A stretch of 64,000 nt of DNA, taken from positions 186,001 through 250,000 of the forward strand of contig NZ_JARGDQ010000003.1 in the NCBI RefSeq assembly GCF_029210385.1, read 5' to 3'. Origin of the DNA: Desulfurivibrio dismutans (GTDB lineage Bacteria > Desulfobacterota > Desulfobulbia > Desulfobulbales > Desulfurivibrionaceae). Each line of letters starts with the position of its first letter. Within the stretch, counting starts at the first letter, position 1. The notes beneath the pieces were generated by a model. That model did not search any database, had not been told where the DNA came from, and was given only the letters and a program-made list of their open reading frames with translations. Position numbers and translations under genes: made by a program. Positions 43,013-52,444 of this stretch are shown in pieces.

Positions 43013-44401
43013 TCATTGCGCTATATTGGCCGGGTTGCTTAATACTTGCCACATTTTTTCGGTGATGGTGGTGATTTCCTCCTCGGTGGTGCTCAGCGGC
43101 AGCCAGAGATAGACAATGTTGCCCAGCGGACGAAGCAGCAGACCCTGCTCCAGGCCGGCCAGGTAGATGGGCCAACCCACCCTTTGGACCGCTGGGAAGG
43201 GCTGCTTGCCGGCCCGGTCCGCCACCAGCTCCAGGGCGGCGATCATCCCCAGGCGGCGCAGGTCGCCAACCCAGGGCAACTCTTTAAAGCGCGCCAGGCA
43301 GCGATCCAGGTGGGCCATCTTGGGGGACAGGCCGGCGATGGTCTGCTCCTCCTCGAAGACCGCCAGGGAACCCAGGGCCGCCGCCGCCGCCAGCGGATTG
43401 CCGGAGAAGGTGTGGCCGTGGAAAAAGGTCCGGTTTTCGTGGTATTCACCATAAAAGGCGCGGTAAATCTCATCGCTGGTCATGGTCACCGCCATGGGCA
43501 ACATGCCGCCGGTCAGCCCCTTGGATAGACAGAGAAAATCCGGGGTCACTCCGGCGGATTCCAGGGCGAACATGGTGCCGGTGCGGCCAAAGCCGGTGGC
43601 CACTTCATCAAAGATCAGGTGCACGCCGTAGCTTCTGGTCAGCTCGGCGGCTCGGCGCAACCACTGGGCCGGGTAGATGATCATGCCACCGGCCGCCATC
43701 AGCCGGGGCTCCAGAATGAACGCCGCCAACCGTTCGCCTTCCCGGGCCAGTAGTTCGGCCAGCGGCTGCAGGCATTCACAGTCGCAGCGCAACTGTTCCC
43801 GGCCGTCGACAGCCGGGGGCAACGGTGCCGGCATCCCGGCCGGACAGCGGTAACAGGTGGGCGGCGTCAGCCGATGGGAAGGGAACATCAGGTGGGCAAA
43901 GGCCTGGTGAAATTCCGGTACCCCGCCCAGGCTCATGGTGCCGATGGTATCGCCATGATAACCCCGCTCCAGGGCCAGTAGCCCCTGCCTTTCCGGATGC
44001 CCGCTCTGTTGCCAGTACTGCAGCGACATCTTCACCGCCACCTCGCAGGCGGTGGAACCGTTGTCGGAATAAAAAACCTTATCAAGCCCTGGCGGCGTCA
44101 ACTCCACCAGCTTCGCCGCCAGCCGGATCGCCGGTTCGTGACTGATCCCCGCCAGCAGCACCTGGTCCAGCTTTTCAAGCTGCTCCCGGACGTAACGCTG
44201 CATGGTGGGATGGCTATGGCCATGGACGATGCACCACCAGGAAGAGATGGTATCAAAATACTCCCGCCCCTGCCGGTCATACAGCTTGATCCCCTGCGCC
44301 CGGTCAACCAGCAGCAGATCCCGTTGGGCGTAATCATGCATCTGGGTAAAAGGATGCCAGATATACTCCCGGTCCTGCGCCATCAACGCATCGTCATTCA
44401 T
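43013..44401 (-). CDS. bioA: Adenosylmethionine-8-amino-7-oxononanoate aminotransferase
   Basis: Transfers the amino group of SAM to 8-amino-7-oxononanoate (KAPA) to give diaminopelargonate in biotin synthesis. The 462-residue class-III PLP enzyme has IWHPFTQM near the N terminus, WWCIVHGHSHP, DNGSTACEVAVKM, LIFDEVATGFGRTGTMFA, and the PLP-lysine segment LCLSKGLTGGMLPMAVT. It overlaps the stop of hpt by the bases ATGA, so translation is coupled. No other bio genes are adjacent. Confidence 0.95.
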   Translation of the reverse strand: MNDDALMAQDREYIWHPFTQMHDYAQRDLLLVDRAQGIKLYDRQGREYFDTISSWWCIVHGHSHPTMQRYVREQLEKLDQVLLAGISHEPAIRLAAKLVELTPPGLDKVFYSDNGSTACEVAVKMSLQYWQQSGHPERQGLLALERGYHGDTIGTMSLGGVPEFHQAFAHLMFPSHRLTPPTCYRCPAGMPAPLPPAVDGREQLRCDCECLQPLAELLAREGERLAAFILEPRLMAAGGMIIYPAQWLRRAAELTRSYGVHLIFDEVATGFGRTGTMFALESAGVTPDFLCLSKGLTGGMLPMAVTMTSDEIYRAFYGEYHENRTFFHGHTFSGNPLAAAAALGSLAVFEEEQTIAGLSPKMAHLDRCLARFKELPWVGDLRRLGMIAALELVADRAGKQPFPAVQRVGWPIYLAGLEQGLLLRPLGNIVYLWLPLSTTEEEITTITEKMWQVLSNPANIAQ

Positions 44402-44940
44402 GACTTCACATGCTCCTCGGCAAGCCGGTGAATGGCCGGGTACTGACGGTACTGTTCGGCGTAATCGAGACCATAGCCGACCAGAAAGCCGTACTCCACC
44501 GTAAAACCTGGATAATCCACCACCACCTCGGCCTCCCGGCGCTCTTTTTTGTCGATCAGGGCACAGACCCGCAGGGAAGCAACCCCGCCGGCCGTAAAAT
44601 GTTTTTTTAACCTGGTCAGGGTGTGGCCGCTGTCAACAATATCTTCCACCAGTAACACATGGAGGCCGGCCAATGGCAACTCAACATCTTTGCTCAGGCG
44701 CACCGTGCCACAGGAAGATGAGGCCTGACCGTAGCTGGCGGCCCGGATGAAATCCACCGTCACCGGTATCGCCAGAGCCCGCACCAGATCGGCGGTAAAG
44801 ATAAAGGCCCCGTTTAAGACCCCCACCACCAACAATTCCCGGCCATGGTAATCGGCTGAGATTTGCCGCCCCAACTCCGCAACCCGCAGGGCAATCTGTT
44901 CTGCGCTGAACAACGTTTCTCCCGGTGCCGCCAAAACCAT
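44398..44940 (-). CDS. hpt: Hypoxanthine phosphoribosyltransferase
   Basis: Salvages hypoxanthine (and guanine) with PRPP to give IMP or GMP. The 180-residue protein shows [19 protein letters not shown], the [10 protein letters not shown] flexible loop region, and the PRPP-binding motif [15 protein letters not shown], followed by [19 protein letters not shown]. The ATG at 44940 was chosen for the GGAGAG placed a short distance upstream; an in-frame GTG 5 codons earlier is weaker. It heads the hpt-bioA pair and is divergent from rubredoxin. Confidence 0.94.
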   Translation of the reverse strand: MVLAAPGETLFSAEQIALRVAELGRQISADYHGRELLVVGVLNGAFIFTADLVRALAIPVTVDFIRAASYGQASSSCGTVRLSKDVELPLAGLHVLLVEDIVDSGHTLTRLKKHFTAGGVASLRVCALIDKKERREAEVVVDYPGFTVEYGFLVGYGLDYAEQYRQYPAIHRLAEEHVKS

Positions 44941-45005
44941 GGTCCCACTCTCCACTGTTTTACCATTACCGCCAATCGGCGATTTTCCTTGACGCTACCC
45001 CTCAC

Positions 45006-45034
45006 CCTGACGCATCATGGACAAAGCCTATAAT
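45006..45034 (+). promoter_or_regulatory. Putative sigma-70 promoter of the rubredoxin gene
   Basis: A perfect TATAAT lies at 45029-45034, 16 bases before the start codon. A weak CCTGAC -35 (45006-45011) is 17 bases upstream of it. The closeness implies a very short leader with GGGGGTG as ribosome-binding site. Confidence 0.45.
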
Positions 45035-45050
45035 ATACGGGGGTGAAGTC

Positions 45051-45212
45051 ATGCAAAAGTATGAATGCAACGTTTGTGGTTATATTTACGACCCGGAAGT
45101 CGGTGATCGTGAAAATGGCATTGAGCCGGGCACCGCCTTTGCTGATCTGCCGGAAAGCTGGAGCTGCCCGATCTGCGGGGCCGACAAGAGCCAGTTTTCT
45201 CCAGCCGACTGA
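45051..45212 (+). CDS. Rubredoxin
   Basis: A 53-residue iron protein with one Fe bound by four cysteines in CNVCG (residues 6-9) and CPICG (39-42). The spacing and the conserved DPEVGD and PGTAF segments are standard for rubredoxins. It serves as an electron carrier in oxidative-stress reductase or other anaerobic redox chains. It is monocistronic and divergent from hpt; mnmE ends 5 bases past its stop on the opposite strand. Confidence 0.97.
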   Translation: MQKYECNVCGYIYDPEVGDRENGIEPGTAFADLPESWSCPICGADKSQFSPAD

Positions 45213-45217
45213 ATCGC

Positions 45218-46651
45218 TTATTTGCCGATACAGAAACGTGAAAAGATGGTGTCCAGCAGCTCTTCGCTGCTGACCTCACCGATGATTTCACCGAGGTGAC
45301 CGAGGCAACTCTGGAGTTCCACCGCCAGCAGTTCCGGCGCCAGGCCGGCGGCCAACCCTTGCTGCAAGCGCACCACCGCCGGCAGGGCCCGGGCCAGGGC
45401 GGCCTCGTGGCGGGTATTGGGCACGCAGGCGTAGCCCGGATCCCGGGGTTCCCCACCACTGATCAAACGAAAGATCTGATCCTCCAGCTGGACCAGGCCG
45501 GCCCTGGTGCGGGCCGAAACCCCCACCAACTCCCGGCCGAGAAAGCGATCGCGCCAAGGAGCCAGTGCCGCTGCCGCAGGCTCCGTTCCGGTAGTAACCT
45601 TTGCGGTCAGCAGATCCAGCTTGTTGACCACCACCAGTACCTTTTTCTCCCGCACACTGTCGTACAGGGCCAGATCTTCGGCGGTCGGCTCACGACCGGC
45701 CTCCACCAGCAGCAGTACCAGATCGGCCTCTGCCACCCGGCGGCGGGAGCGCTCAATACCGATACCCTCAACCTCTTCCGTGGTCTCCCGGATCCCGGCG
45801 GTGTCGATGAGACGCAGCGGCATGCCGTGGATATTGAGACCTTCTTCAATGGTATCCCGAGTGGTGCCGGGAATGTCCGTTACAATGGCCCGTTCATCCT
45901 GCAGCAGGGCGTTGAGCAGACTGGACTTGCCCACGTTGGGGCGTCCCAGGATAGCCACCGCCGCCCCCTCCCGGTAAATCCGGCCCCGGCCGGCCCGTTC
46001 CACCAGTTCGTGCAAAGGCTTGCGCACTTCAAATTCCAGCCGGCGCTGCAAAGCGGCAGGGTCGATAATCTCGGCATCTTCGTCGGGAAAATCAATGGCC
46101 ACCTCCGCCACCGCCAGCACCTCCAACAGGGCCCGGCGCACCGGCTCAAGCTGCTGTTGCAATCCACCCCGCAACTGGCTGACGGCCAGGTTCAGCCCCT
46201 CACGGCTGCCGGCGTTGAGCACATCCAGCACCGCTTCGGCCCGGGTCAGGTCGATGCGGCCGTTGAGGAAGGCTCGCTTGGTAAACTCACCCGGCTCGGC
46301 GGCCCGCACTCCCTCCTGGACCAGGACCAGAGCAAGCACCTCACGCAACACCACATAGCCGCCATGACCATGGATTTCCACCACGTCCTCACGGGTATAG
46401 GTGGCCGGCGCGACCATATAAACCGCCATCACCTCATCCAGCGGCCGTTCCGCCCCCGGCTCGACAATCCAGCCGTAACGCAGTTGATGGCTGCGAAAGA
46501 CCCCGGCCTCCCCCCGGGCGGGCCGAAACAACTGCGACAGCACCTCCAGAGCCCGGGAACCGCTAATCCGGATAATCCCGATCCCCCCCGCCCCGGGTGG
46601 TGTGGCAATGGCGGCAATGGTAGCCTGATCAAATTCGGCAAATGAATCCAT
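45218..46651 (-). CDS. mnmE: tRNA uridine-5-carboxymethylaminomethyl(34) synthesis GTPase MnmE
   Basis: A 477-residue GTPase modifying wobble U34 with MnmG. The N-terminal tetrahydrofolate-binding domain starts TIAAIATPPGAGGIGIIRISG. The G domain has AILGRPNVGKSSLLNALL, DIPGTTRDTIEE, DTAGIRETTEEVEGIGIERS and NKLDLL. The protein ends FSRFCIGK with the catalytic C-terminal Cys. A hairpin and T tract directly abut the start codon and no ribosome-binding site is visible. It is last in the rpmH-rnpA-yidD-yidC-jag-mnmE block. Confidence 0.96.
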   Translation of the reverse strand: MDSFAEFDQATIAAIATPPGAGGIGIIRISGSRALEVLSQLFRPARGEAGVFRSHQLRYGWIVEPGAERPLDEVMAVYMVAPATYTREDVVEIHGHGGYVVLREVLALVLVQEGVRAAEPGEFTKRAFLNGRIDLTRAEAVLDVLNAGSREGLNLAVSQLRGGLQQQLEPVRRALLEVLAVAEVAIDFPDEDAEIIDPAALQRRLEFEVRKPLHELVERAGRGRIYREGAAVAILGRPNVGKSSLLNALLQDERAIVTDIPGTTRDTIEEGLNIHGMPLRLIDTAGIRETTEEVEGIGIERSRRRVAEADLVLLLVEAGREPTAEDLALYDSVREKKVLVVVNKLDLLTAKVTTGTEPAAAALAPWRDRFLGRELVGVSARTRAGLVQLEDQIFRLISGGEPRDPGYACVPNTRHEAALARALPAVVRLQQGLAAGLAPELLAVELQSCLGHLGEIIGEVSSEELLDTIFSRFCIGK

Positions 46652-46674
46652 AAAAAAAGCCGGGCATCCCCGGC
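46652..46674 (-). terminator. Terminator-like hairpin abutting the mnmE start codon
   Basis: On the minus strand GCCGGG and CCCGGC form a 6-bp stem around GATG, followed by TTTTTTT and then ATG of mnmE at once. It lies 15 bases after the jag stop. Confidence 0.7.
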
Positions 46675-46689
46675 AATAAAATATACAGC

Positions 46690-47598
46690 TTAACGTTTTC
46701 GTCGGCGGCGAGCTTTGCCGGGAGGATGTATTATAATTTTTTTGAAAATCCCTTCCCCCACACTGCGGCTGCGCACTTCACTGTCGCCCTGCAGGGCCAG
46801 ATGCACAATGCGCCTTTCGGCCGGCCCCATGGCCGCCATGGTCCTGGTTTTGCCGCTGCTCTTCGCTTCTGCAGCCAACTCGCGGGCCCGGTCTTCCAGC
46901 AGCGCCCGGCGCTCAGCCCGGAAGCCGGCGGCATCCAGTTCCAGCGCCACCCTTTTGCCCAGTTGCTTGCTCACCATCTTGCGCAACAGGTACTGCAGGG
47001 CTTCCAGGGTCTGGCCTTGGGGACCGACCAGCCGATCGCGGCCGACGCCGTCTTCAACCTCCAGATCAGCCAGCAGTTTACCGCTGTTTTGATCCTGCTG
47101 CAGCCGAACCCGGGCGGGACCAACACTCAGCTCCAAAAGCCGGGAGATGGTGTTCTGCACCGCCTCCAACTCCCCGGTACTCAAGGGTTCCATCGGGTCC
47201 CTGGCGGCCCACGGCTGGTCGACGGCAGCTCGCCCCGCCCTTTTCGATTTCTGCTCTGCTTTGGCACTGGCCGGCCCTTTCGCCGCAGCCGGTTTGCCTT
47301 TTCCTGGCCGGCCAGAGGCCGTCCCGGCATTTTCTTGCCGCAATTCATCGGCAGCTTCGGACGCGGCTTCTTCCCGGCCAGCAGCCGGGGCGGCCCCGTT
47401 CTCTTCCTCAACCGCTCCGGGCTCCTGCCGCAAGCCGACCCGAATCACCGCCTGGCGGCGCCCGATGCCGAAAATACCCGCCGATCCGGTGTTGATCACC
47501 TGAATCTCCAGGGCTTCCCGGGGCACTCCCAGGGCGCTGCAAGCTCCGGCAACGGCCTGCTCAACATCGGCCCCTTTATATTCCATCAAAGTACTCAT
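46690..47598 (-). CDS. jag: Jag/SpoIIIJ-associated protein (KH and R3H RNA-binding domains)
   Basis: A 302-residue protein. The N-terminal Jag domain (about 1-55) has MEYKGADVEQAVAGACSALG and GIFGIGRRQAVIR. A low-complexity Ala/Glu/Lys-rich linker (about 60-135) follows, then a KH domain (DRLVGPQGQTLEALQYLLRKM) and an R3H domain (LDAAGFRAERR to MGPAERRIVHLAL). It probably binds RNA at the membrane-insertion or division machinery. GGGGG sits upstream of the ATG at 47598. Confidence 0.92.
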   Translation of the reverse strand: MSTLMEYKGADVEQAVAGACSALGVPREALEIQVINTGSAGIFGIGRRQAVIRVGLRQEPGAVEEENGAAPAAGREEAASEAADELRQENAGTASGRPGKGKPAAAKGPASAKAEQKSKRAGRAAVDQPWAARDPMEPLSTGELEAVQNTISRLLELSVGPARVRLQQDQNSGKLLADLEVEDGVGRDRLVGPQGQTLEALQYLLRKMVSKQLGKRVALELDAAGFRAERRALLEDRARELAAEAKSSGKTRTMAAMGPAERRIVHLALQGDSEVRSRSVGEGIFKKIIIHPPGKARRRRKR

Positions 47599-47611
47599 CA
47601 CGAGCTACCCC

Positions 47612-49294
47612 CTAATCTTTCTGGCGATAAATCATGTATTGCTGGGCGATGGTCAACACGTTGTTGATGAACCAGTAAAGGACCAGCCCCGAGGCAAAGT
47701 TGAGAAACAGGAAAAAGAAGACCACCGGCAGAAAAAGCATAATCCTCGCCTGCATGGGATCGGAAATGGGAGTCATCTTCTGCTGCACGAACATGCTCAG
47801 GGCCATAAACAGGGTCAGTACCGGAATGCCGCCCAACCAAGGTATGTCAAAGCCAATATAGAGCCGGTCTGGGGCGGAAAGGTCGTTGATCCAGAGCATG
47901 AAAGGCGCATGGCGCAGTTCGATGGACTGCAGCAGCACCTTGTACAGGGCAAAAAAGACCGGAATCTGCAGCAGCATGGGCAGGCAACCACCCAGGGGGT
48001 TGACCTTGTAGGTCTGGTACAGCTTGAGCATCTCCTGCTGCTGACGCTGCTTGTCGTCCTTGTACTTCTCCCGCAGTTTGGTCATTTTGGGCTGAATCTT
48101 CTGCATCACCTTCATGGACTTCAGCCCCTTATGGGTCAGGGGCCAGAAAGCAGCCTTGATGATGATGGTCACCAGAATAATAGCCACCCCGTAGTTGCCC
48201 ACCAGGCCGTATAGAAAATTGAGCAGATAAAAGGTCGGCCGAGCCAGGAAATCGAACCAGCCGAAGTTGACCGAACGGGCCAGCTCATGCCCCAATTCAT
48301 TGAGCAGGGTGAGCTTCTTGGGCCCGAAGTAGACCTGGTAATTATAACGGTGCGCTCCGCCGGCGGGGATGATATCCGCCGCCGAGGCCAGCACCGTGGT
48401 AACCAGGTCATCCCGGCGGGAAGAAAAGTGGGCCGTGGCCTGCGCGACCTCCAGGGGAATAATGCTGGTGAGAAAATAGGAATCATGATAGCCGGCCCAA
48501 CGCACCCGGCCGGTGAAACTGCGCCCGGCCCGTTCATCGGCCAGGTCCTTAACCTTGACCTGCTGCACCTCGTTGTCCACCAGGGCCGCCGGACCGGTAA
48601 AGAGAAAATGCTCCAGAGGATCGCCCTTTTCCACGAAAGGCCGATTTGCCAGGGTCAAATATGGCGCCCCCTGCAGCGGCACCTCGCCCCGGTTAATCAC
48701 CTCCACCGCCACGTCGATCAGGTAATCGCCATCCCGGAAGGTGTAGGTGCGAATGAACTCCAACCCCAGCGGCGACTGGGCCCGCATGGTCAGAGTGCGT
48801 TCCTGCCCCTGGCCCACCACCAGGCGATCCTGGTCGGCGGTAAAGTGCAACATTTCCGCCCGGCCGGGCTCCACTCCCCATGAAAACAGCAGCGGCAGCC
48901 CATCTTCGGGCTCCACCCGCACCAAGTCCTTGGGCGGTGAGCCGGGAGCAACGCTTTCCCGAAATTCATTGACCAGGAAACTCCGCAATGTCCCGCCGGC
49001 TTCGGAAATCACCGCCGTGTAGAGGTCGGTTTCCACTCGAATTTCCCGGGCCCGATCGCCGGGACCAAGCAAAGTGGCCACATCCACCGGTTGCTGCCCC
49101 GGCTCCATCGCTCCCGGAGCAACAAGCTCAGCCGGTGAAACGGGGGCGGCACCCGTGGACGGCTCAGCAGCCAGCCGCTCGGTTTCCGTCGGCTGTTCAG
49201 GCACCGGCGCGGGAGCAGGCATGAAGAGAAACTGGTAAATCAACAGCACCGCCATGGACAACACAATGGCGATCAGAGCACGATAATTATCCAT
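47612..49294 (-). CDS. yidC: Membrane protein insertase YidC
   Basis: A 560-residue insertase of the Oxa1 family. An N-terminal anchor helix (ALIAIVLSMAVLLIYQFLF) precedes a large periplasmic domain (about 60-345), and the conserved core follows: FLYGLVGNYGVAIILVTIIIK, a charged cytoplasmic hairpin (MQKIQPKMTKLREKYKDDKQ), NPLGGCLPMLLQIPVFFALYKVL, and the last two helices ending YWFINNVLTIAQQYMIYRQ. It is 13 bases upstream of jag and 17 bases downstream of yidD. Confidence 0.96.
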   Translation of the reverse strand: MDNYRALIAIVLSMAVLLIYQFLFMPAPAPVPEQPTETERLAAEPSTGAAPVSPAELVAPGAMEPGQQPVDVATLLGPGDRAREIRVETDLYTAVISEAGGTLRSFLVNEFRESVAPGSPPKDLVRVEPEDGLPLLFSWGVEPGRAEMLHFTADQDRLVVGQGQERTLTMRAQSPLGLEFIRTYTFRDGDYLIDVAVEVINRGEVPLQGAPYLTLANRPFVEKGDPLEHFLFTGPAALVDNEVQQVKVKDLADERAGRSFTGRVRWAGYHDSYFLTSIIPLEVAQATAHFSSRRDDLVTTVLASAADIIPAGGAHRYNYQVYFGPKKLTLLNELGHELARSVNFGWFDFLARPTFYLLNFLYGLVGNYGVAIILVTIIIKAAFWPLTHKGLKSMKVMQKIQPKMTKLREKYKDDKQRQQQEMLKLYQTYKVNPLGGCLPMLLQIPVFFALYKVLLQSIELRHAPFMLWINDLSAPDRLYIGFDIPWLGGIPVLTLFMALSMFVQQKMTPISDPMQARIMLFLPVVFFFLFLNFASGLVLYWFINNVLTIAQQYMIYRQKD

Positions 49295-49311
49295 AACCGA
49301 GGAGTTCCTTA

Positions 49312-49617
49312 TTACTTGACCGGATCAAAACCACCGGTGCTGAAGGGATGGCAGCGCAGGATTCTTTTCACCGCCATGAAGCCGCCGCGCCACACCCCGT
49401 ACAGAGTGATAGCCTCCAGGGCGTACTGGGAACAGCTTGGTACGAAGCGGCAACTGGGGGGAAAAAGCGGAGAGATGGCCAACTGGTAAAAACGCACCAG
49501 CAACAGGCAGCCACGGCGCGGCAGGGACTGAAAGGCGTACCAACGGTACCCGGAGCGGGACTTTAACGCCGGGGGGCGGTCGGGAGGGGTATCAAGGGGA
49601 AGATGGACCTTCATCAT
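49312..49617 (-). CDS. yidD: Membrane protein insertion efficiency factor YidD
   Basis: A 101-residue protein with the whole YidD signature: [32 protein letters not shown] followed by [16 protein letters not shown] (residue runs given as short pieces: [30 protein letters not shown]). It assists insertion of membrane proteins next to YidC. The ATGATG start overlaps the rnpA stop codon, indicating coupling. Confidence 0.94.
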   Translation of the reverse strand: MMKVHLPLDTPPDRPPALKSRSGYRWYAFQSLPRRGCLLLVRFYQLAISPLFPPSCRFVPSCSQYALEAITLYGVWRGGFMAVKRILRCHPFSTGGFDPVK

Positions 49618-50000
49618 CCGACCCCCGGCGCCCGACTCAAACCGGCCAGCTCCTGCCGCCCCGTTATCGGCCGTCGCAAAGCTGCCGCCACCGCCGCAGG
49701 TGAACCCGGCTTAAAATCCCGGCGCACAGTGAACACCAACTCCAGGGAAGGATGCAGCTCCGGTCGGTTCAACCGGAACAACTCCCGGATGATCCGCTTA
49801 ATCCGGTTGCGCCGCACCGCCGATTTGACCCCGGAGACACTGATCCCCAGCCGGGCGCCGACGGTGCTGGTCGCCATCCGGTATACCAGGGCGAAACTGT
49901 CTCCGCGTACCCGCCGGCCCTGGGCGTAAATCCGCCGGTACTCGCCGGGTTTTCTGATCAGGGCGGACTTGGGCAGAGTGCAGGATGCCATAACCGACAT
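49614..50000 (-). CDS. rnpA: Ribonuclease P protein component
   Basis: The protein cofactor of RNase P, which matures tRNA 5' ends. The 128-residue basic protein has [41 protein letters not shown] (the RNR helix) and [10 protein letters not shown]. The ATG at 50000 gives a 15-bp gap from the rpmH stop; ATG at 49991 is an alternative and neither has a strong ribosome-binding site. It lies in the usual position after rpmH. Confidence 0.94.
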   Translation of the reverse strand: MSVMASCTLPKSALIRKPGEYRRIYAQGRRVRGDSFALVYRMATSTVGARLGISVSGVKSAVRRNRIKRIIRELFRLNRPELHPSLELVFTVRRDFKPGSPAAVAAALRRPITGRQELAGLSRAPGVG

Positions 50001-50015
50001 CGGCCGCCGCCGGCC

Positions 50016-50153
50016 TTATACCGCCAGCCGTTTGCGACCCTTGGCCCGCCGACGGTTGATCACCGCCCGGCCGTTTTTGGTGCTCATCCGTACCCGAAAG
50101 CCATGGGTCCGGTGCCGCTTGGTGTTGCTGGGTTGGTAAGTTCTCTTGCTCAT
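50016..50153 (-). CDS. rpmH: 50S ribosomal protein L34
   Basis: A 45-residue very basic protein beginning [19 protein letters not shown] and ending [10 protein letters not shown], the standard L34 sequence. AAGGAAG precedes the ATG. Being short it is easily missed by length-filtered gene calling. It heads the block leading through rnpA, yidD, yidC and jag to mnmE. Confidence 0.97.
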   Translation of the reverse strand: MSKRTYQPSNTKRHRTHGFRVRMSTKNGRAVINRRRAKGRKRLAV

Positions 50154-50319
50154 GACTAATCTTCCTTCAGGCAATCATTAAAAATGCCGGTTCCGGTCGG
50201 GAGGTTACAGCCCCCGAGCGGAAAACCAGCGCGGACATGATCTCAAAAATGCGATAAACGGGAGAACTTATCCGACCGGCAGCGGTTTGTCAACGCCGGA
50301 AAAAGTCTTGCCCCGCCGC

Positions 50320-51615
50320 TCAACGCCCGGTCGGGCCGTTATCACCGTTATCCAAGCCGAATACCTTTCTCAAAACCAGCAGGTTACGTCTTTTATCTTC
50401 CGGCTTTTCAGCGCTTTTCAGAAACAGCATGGGATGGTGCAACAGCTTTTTGACCAAAGCACTACTCATTTTCACCACCGCCTTATGCTGCTCCGGGGTA
50501 AGCCCCGGCATGGCCGCCAGGGTGCGACCCAACTCCGCCTGGCGCAACTCATCGGCCCGGCAACGCAGTTCGGTGATGGTGGGAGCCAACTCCATATTCT
50601 CCAGCCACTGAAGAAACTTAATGGTCTCCTCCGCGACGATCCGTTCGGCCCGATCAGCCTCACGCCGCCGCTCGCCCTTGTTAACCTCCACCACCTGCTG
50701 CAGATCGTCAATATCGTAAAGATAAATATTATCCAGATCGTTCAGCCCCGGGTCCAGGTCGCGGGGCACGGCGATATCGATCAGGAAAACGGGCCGGTTA
50801 TAGCGCTGCCGCATCAGTGGCGCCATGTCATCCCGGCGCAGGATCATATCCGGCGAGCCGGTGGAACTGATCAGGATGTCGGCCTCGGCCAGCCGGGGCA
50901 CCAGCTCGGTTAAAGCCGCAGCCTCGCCGTTGAACCGCCGGGCCAGCGACACCGCCCGCTCCAGGGTGCGGTTGGCCACCACTACTTTGCCTATCCCCTG
51001 GGCCAGCAGATGTTCGGCGGCCAATTCAGCCATCTCGCCGGCCCCAGCCAGCAGCACCGTCTTACCGGTGAGATCACCCAGAATCTTGCGGGCCAGTTGC
51101 ACCGCCGCGTAACTGATGGAAACCGCGCTGCTGCCGATGCTGGTTTCGGTACGAATACGTTTGGCCACTGAAAAGGACTTACTCAGCAGGCGATGAAGAA
51201 TCGGCCCGGTGGCCTGGTGCTCCATGGCCAGCCGATAGGCATCCTTGAGTTGCCCCAGGATCTGGGGTTCCCCTAAGACCATGGAATCCAGGCTGGAAGC
51301 CACCCGAAAGACGTGATTGATTGCCGCCTCGCCGGTTCGCAGGTATGAGTATTTCTCCGCCTCGGCAGCGCTCAGCCCACTGCCGGCAAAGAGAAACTCC
51401 CGTACGGAGGCAATGGTGGCCGCTTCCGGTTCGGCCACCAGCAGTACCTCCACCCGGTTGCAGGTGGACAGAAAGCAGCATTCGTCACAGCCGGGAATCT
51501 CTTTAATCTGCACCAAGGGGTTGAGGCAGTCGCCGGAAAAGGCCATCTTTTCACGGATCTCCACCGGCGCGGTCTGATGATTCACCCCCAGGCAGGAAAT
51601 TTTCTCAGCCAGCAT
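50320..51615 (-). CDS. hemA: Glutamyl-tRNA reductase
   Basis: First enzyme of the C5 tetrapyrrole pathway: reduces Glu-tRNA(Glu) to glutamate-1-semialdehyde with NADPH. The 431-residue protein has LGVNHQTAPVEIREKMAF, the catalytic Cys in CCFLSTCNRVEVLLV, LGEPQILGQLKDAYRLA, and the NADPH site VLLAGAGEMAELAAEHL. GAGGGG precedes ATG 51615, which overlaps the ccsA-like stop by 11 bases. hemL, the next enzyme, is at 62.4 kb in this window. Confidence 0.95.
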   Translation of the reverse strand: MLAEKISCLGVNHQTAPVEIREKMAFSGDCLNPLVQIKEIPGCDECCFLSTCNRVEVLLVAEPEAATIASVREFLFAGSGLSAAEAEKYSYLRTGEAAINHVFRVASSLDSMVLGEPQILGQLKDAYRLAMEHQATGPILHRLLSKSFSVAKRIRTETSIGSSAVSISYAAVQLARKILGDLTGKTVLLAGAGEMAELAAEHLLAQGIGKVVVANRTLERAVSLARRFNGEAAALTELVPRLAEADILISSTGSPDMILRRDDMAPLMRQRYNRPVFLIDIAVPRDLDPGLNDLDNIYLYDIDDLQQVVEVNKGERRREADRAERIVAEETIKFLQWLENMELAPTITELRCRADELRQAELGRTLAAMPGLTPEQHKAVVKMSSALVKKLLHHPMLFLKSAEKPEDKRRNLLVLRKVFGLDNGDNGPTGR

Positions 51616-52420
51616 AGGTATGAACCCCTCCCAAAAACAAATTAACCCCCCACAGGGTGAACAACACTGCGGCAAAGCCGACAATGGCCATGATCGCCGC
51701 CCGCCGCCGCCGCCAGCCGACGGTGAAGCGCTGGTGGATCATGGCAGCGTAGATCAGCCAGGTAATCAAAGACCAGACCTCTTTGGGGTCCCATTGCCAG
51801 TAGGTGCCCCAAGCCTGGCGAGCCCACAGCGAACCGGTGATGATCCCCAGGGTCAGCAATGGGAAGCCAATGCTCAGGCAGTGCTGGTTGAGGTTATCCA
51901 GAGCTTCCAGCGAGGGCAGGCGTTCGGAGAAAAACCCCATCCGTTTACGCTTGATCTCCCGCTCCTGCAGCAGGTACATAATGCCGCCGCAAAAAGCCAG
52001 GGCCAGGAAGGCGTTAGCCATCAGGGCGATCATGCCATGCACCGGCAGCCACCAACTCTGCATGGCCGGCGGCAGGTCCACCAGACGGGCGGGAGAAAAG
52101 AGGGCAACCAGCATCAGCAGGGCAATCAGAGGCAAGACAAAGGCAGCAAAATTCTTCACCCGGTAACGCCAGCGAAAGGCCAGGTAGGCCATGGTCAGAG
52201 ACCAGGCAAAAAAGGAGACCGCCTCATGGCTGCTGGCCACCGGGGTATGCCCGGCGGCAAAGTAGCGGATCAGCAGATAAGCGGTGTGCAGCACCGCCGC
52301 CGTCCCCAGCAGGCCCCGGGCCATAAGACGCAGGCGCTGATTAAGGTTGAAAAAACAGACCAAGGCGGTGATGGTGGCCCCCAGGTACAGGGCAAAAACC
52401 GCCTGAAAAAGGATATCCAT
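51605..52420 (-). CDS. CcsA/ResC-like cytochrome c assembly (HemX-type) protein
   Basis: A 271-residue integral membrane protein with about eight helices. The tryptophan-rich heme-handling motif WGTYWQWDPKEVW and periplasmic histidines (HTPVASSHEAVSF, VHGMIALMANAF, GGVHTYAG) mark the CcsA/CcmF family, which presents heme for cytochrome c maturation. Its location directly before hemA, overlapping it, is like HemX, which can modulate HemA. No CcsB/ResB partner gene is in the window, so its exact role is uncertain between the two. Confidence 0.87.
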   Translation of the reverse strand: MDILFQAVFALYLGATITALVCFFNLNQRLRLMARGLLGTAAVLHTAYLLIRYFAAGHTPVASSHEAVSFFAWSLTMAYLAFRWRYRVKNFAAFVLPLIALLMLVALFSPARLVDLPPAMQSWWLPVHGMIALMANAFLALAFCGGIMYLLQEREIKRKRMGFFSERLPSLEALDNLNQHCLSIGFPLLTLGIITGSLWARQAWGTYWQWDPKEVWSLITWLIYAAMIHQRFTVGWRRRRAAIMAIVGFAAVLFTLWGVNLFLGGVHTYAG

Positions 52421-52444
52421 ATTTTATACCCTCATAAAAGTAAG

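Noticed and set aside
45296-46645. A 449-codon open frame opposite mnmE, and a 408-codon one opposite the helicase (32149-33375)
   Set aside because: Both lie fully inside genes with complete family motifs and contain low-complexity His/Gln/Gly-rich sequence.
50154-50319. Possible replication origin next to rpmH
   Set aside because: The block rpmH-rnpA-yidD-yidC-jag-mnmE is often near oriC, but the upstream neighbour is hemA, not dnaA, and no DnaA-box cluster is visible here.
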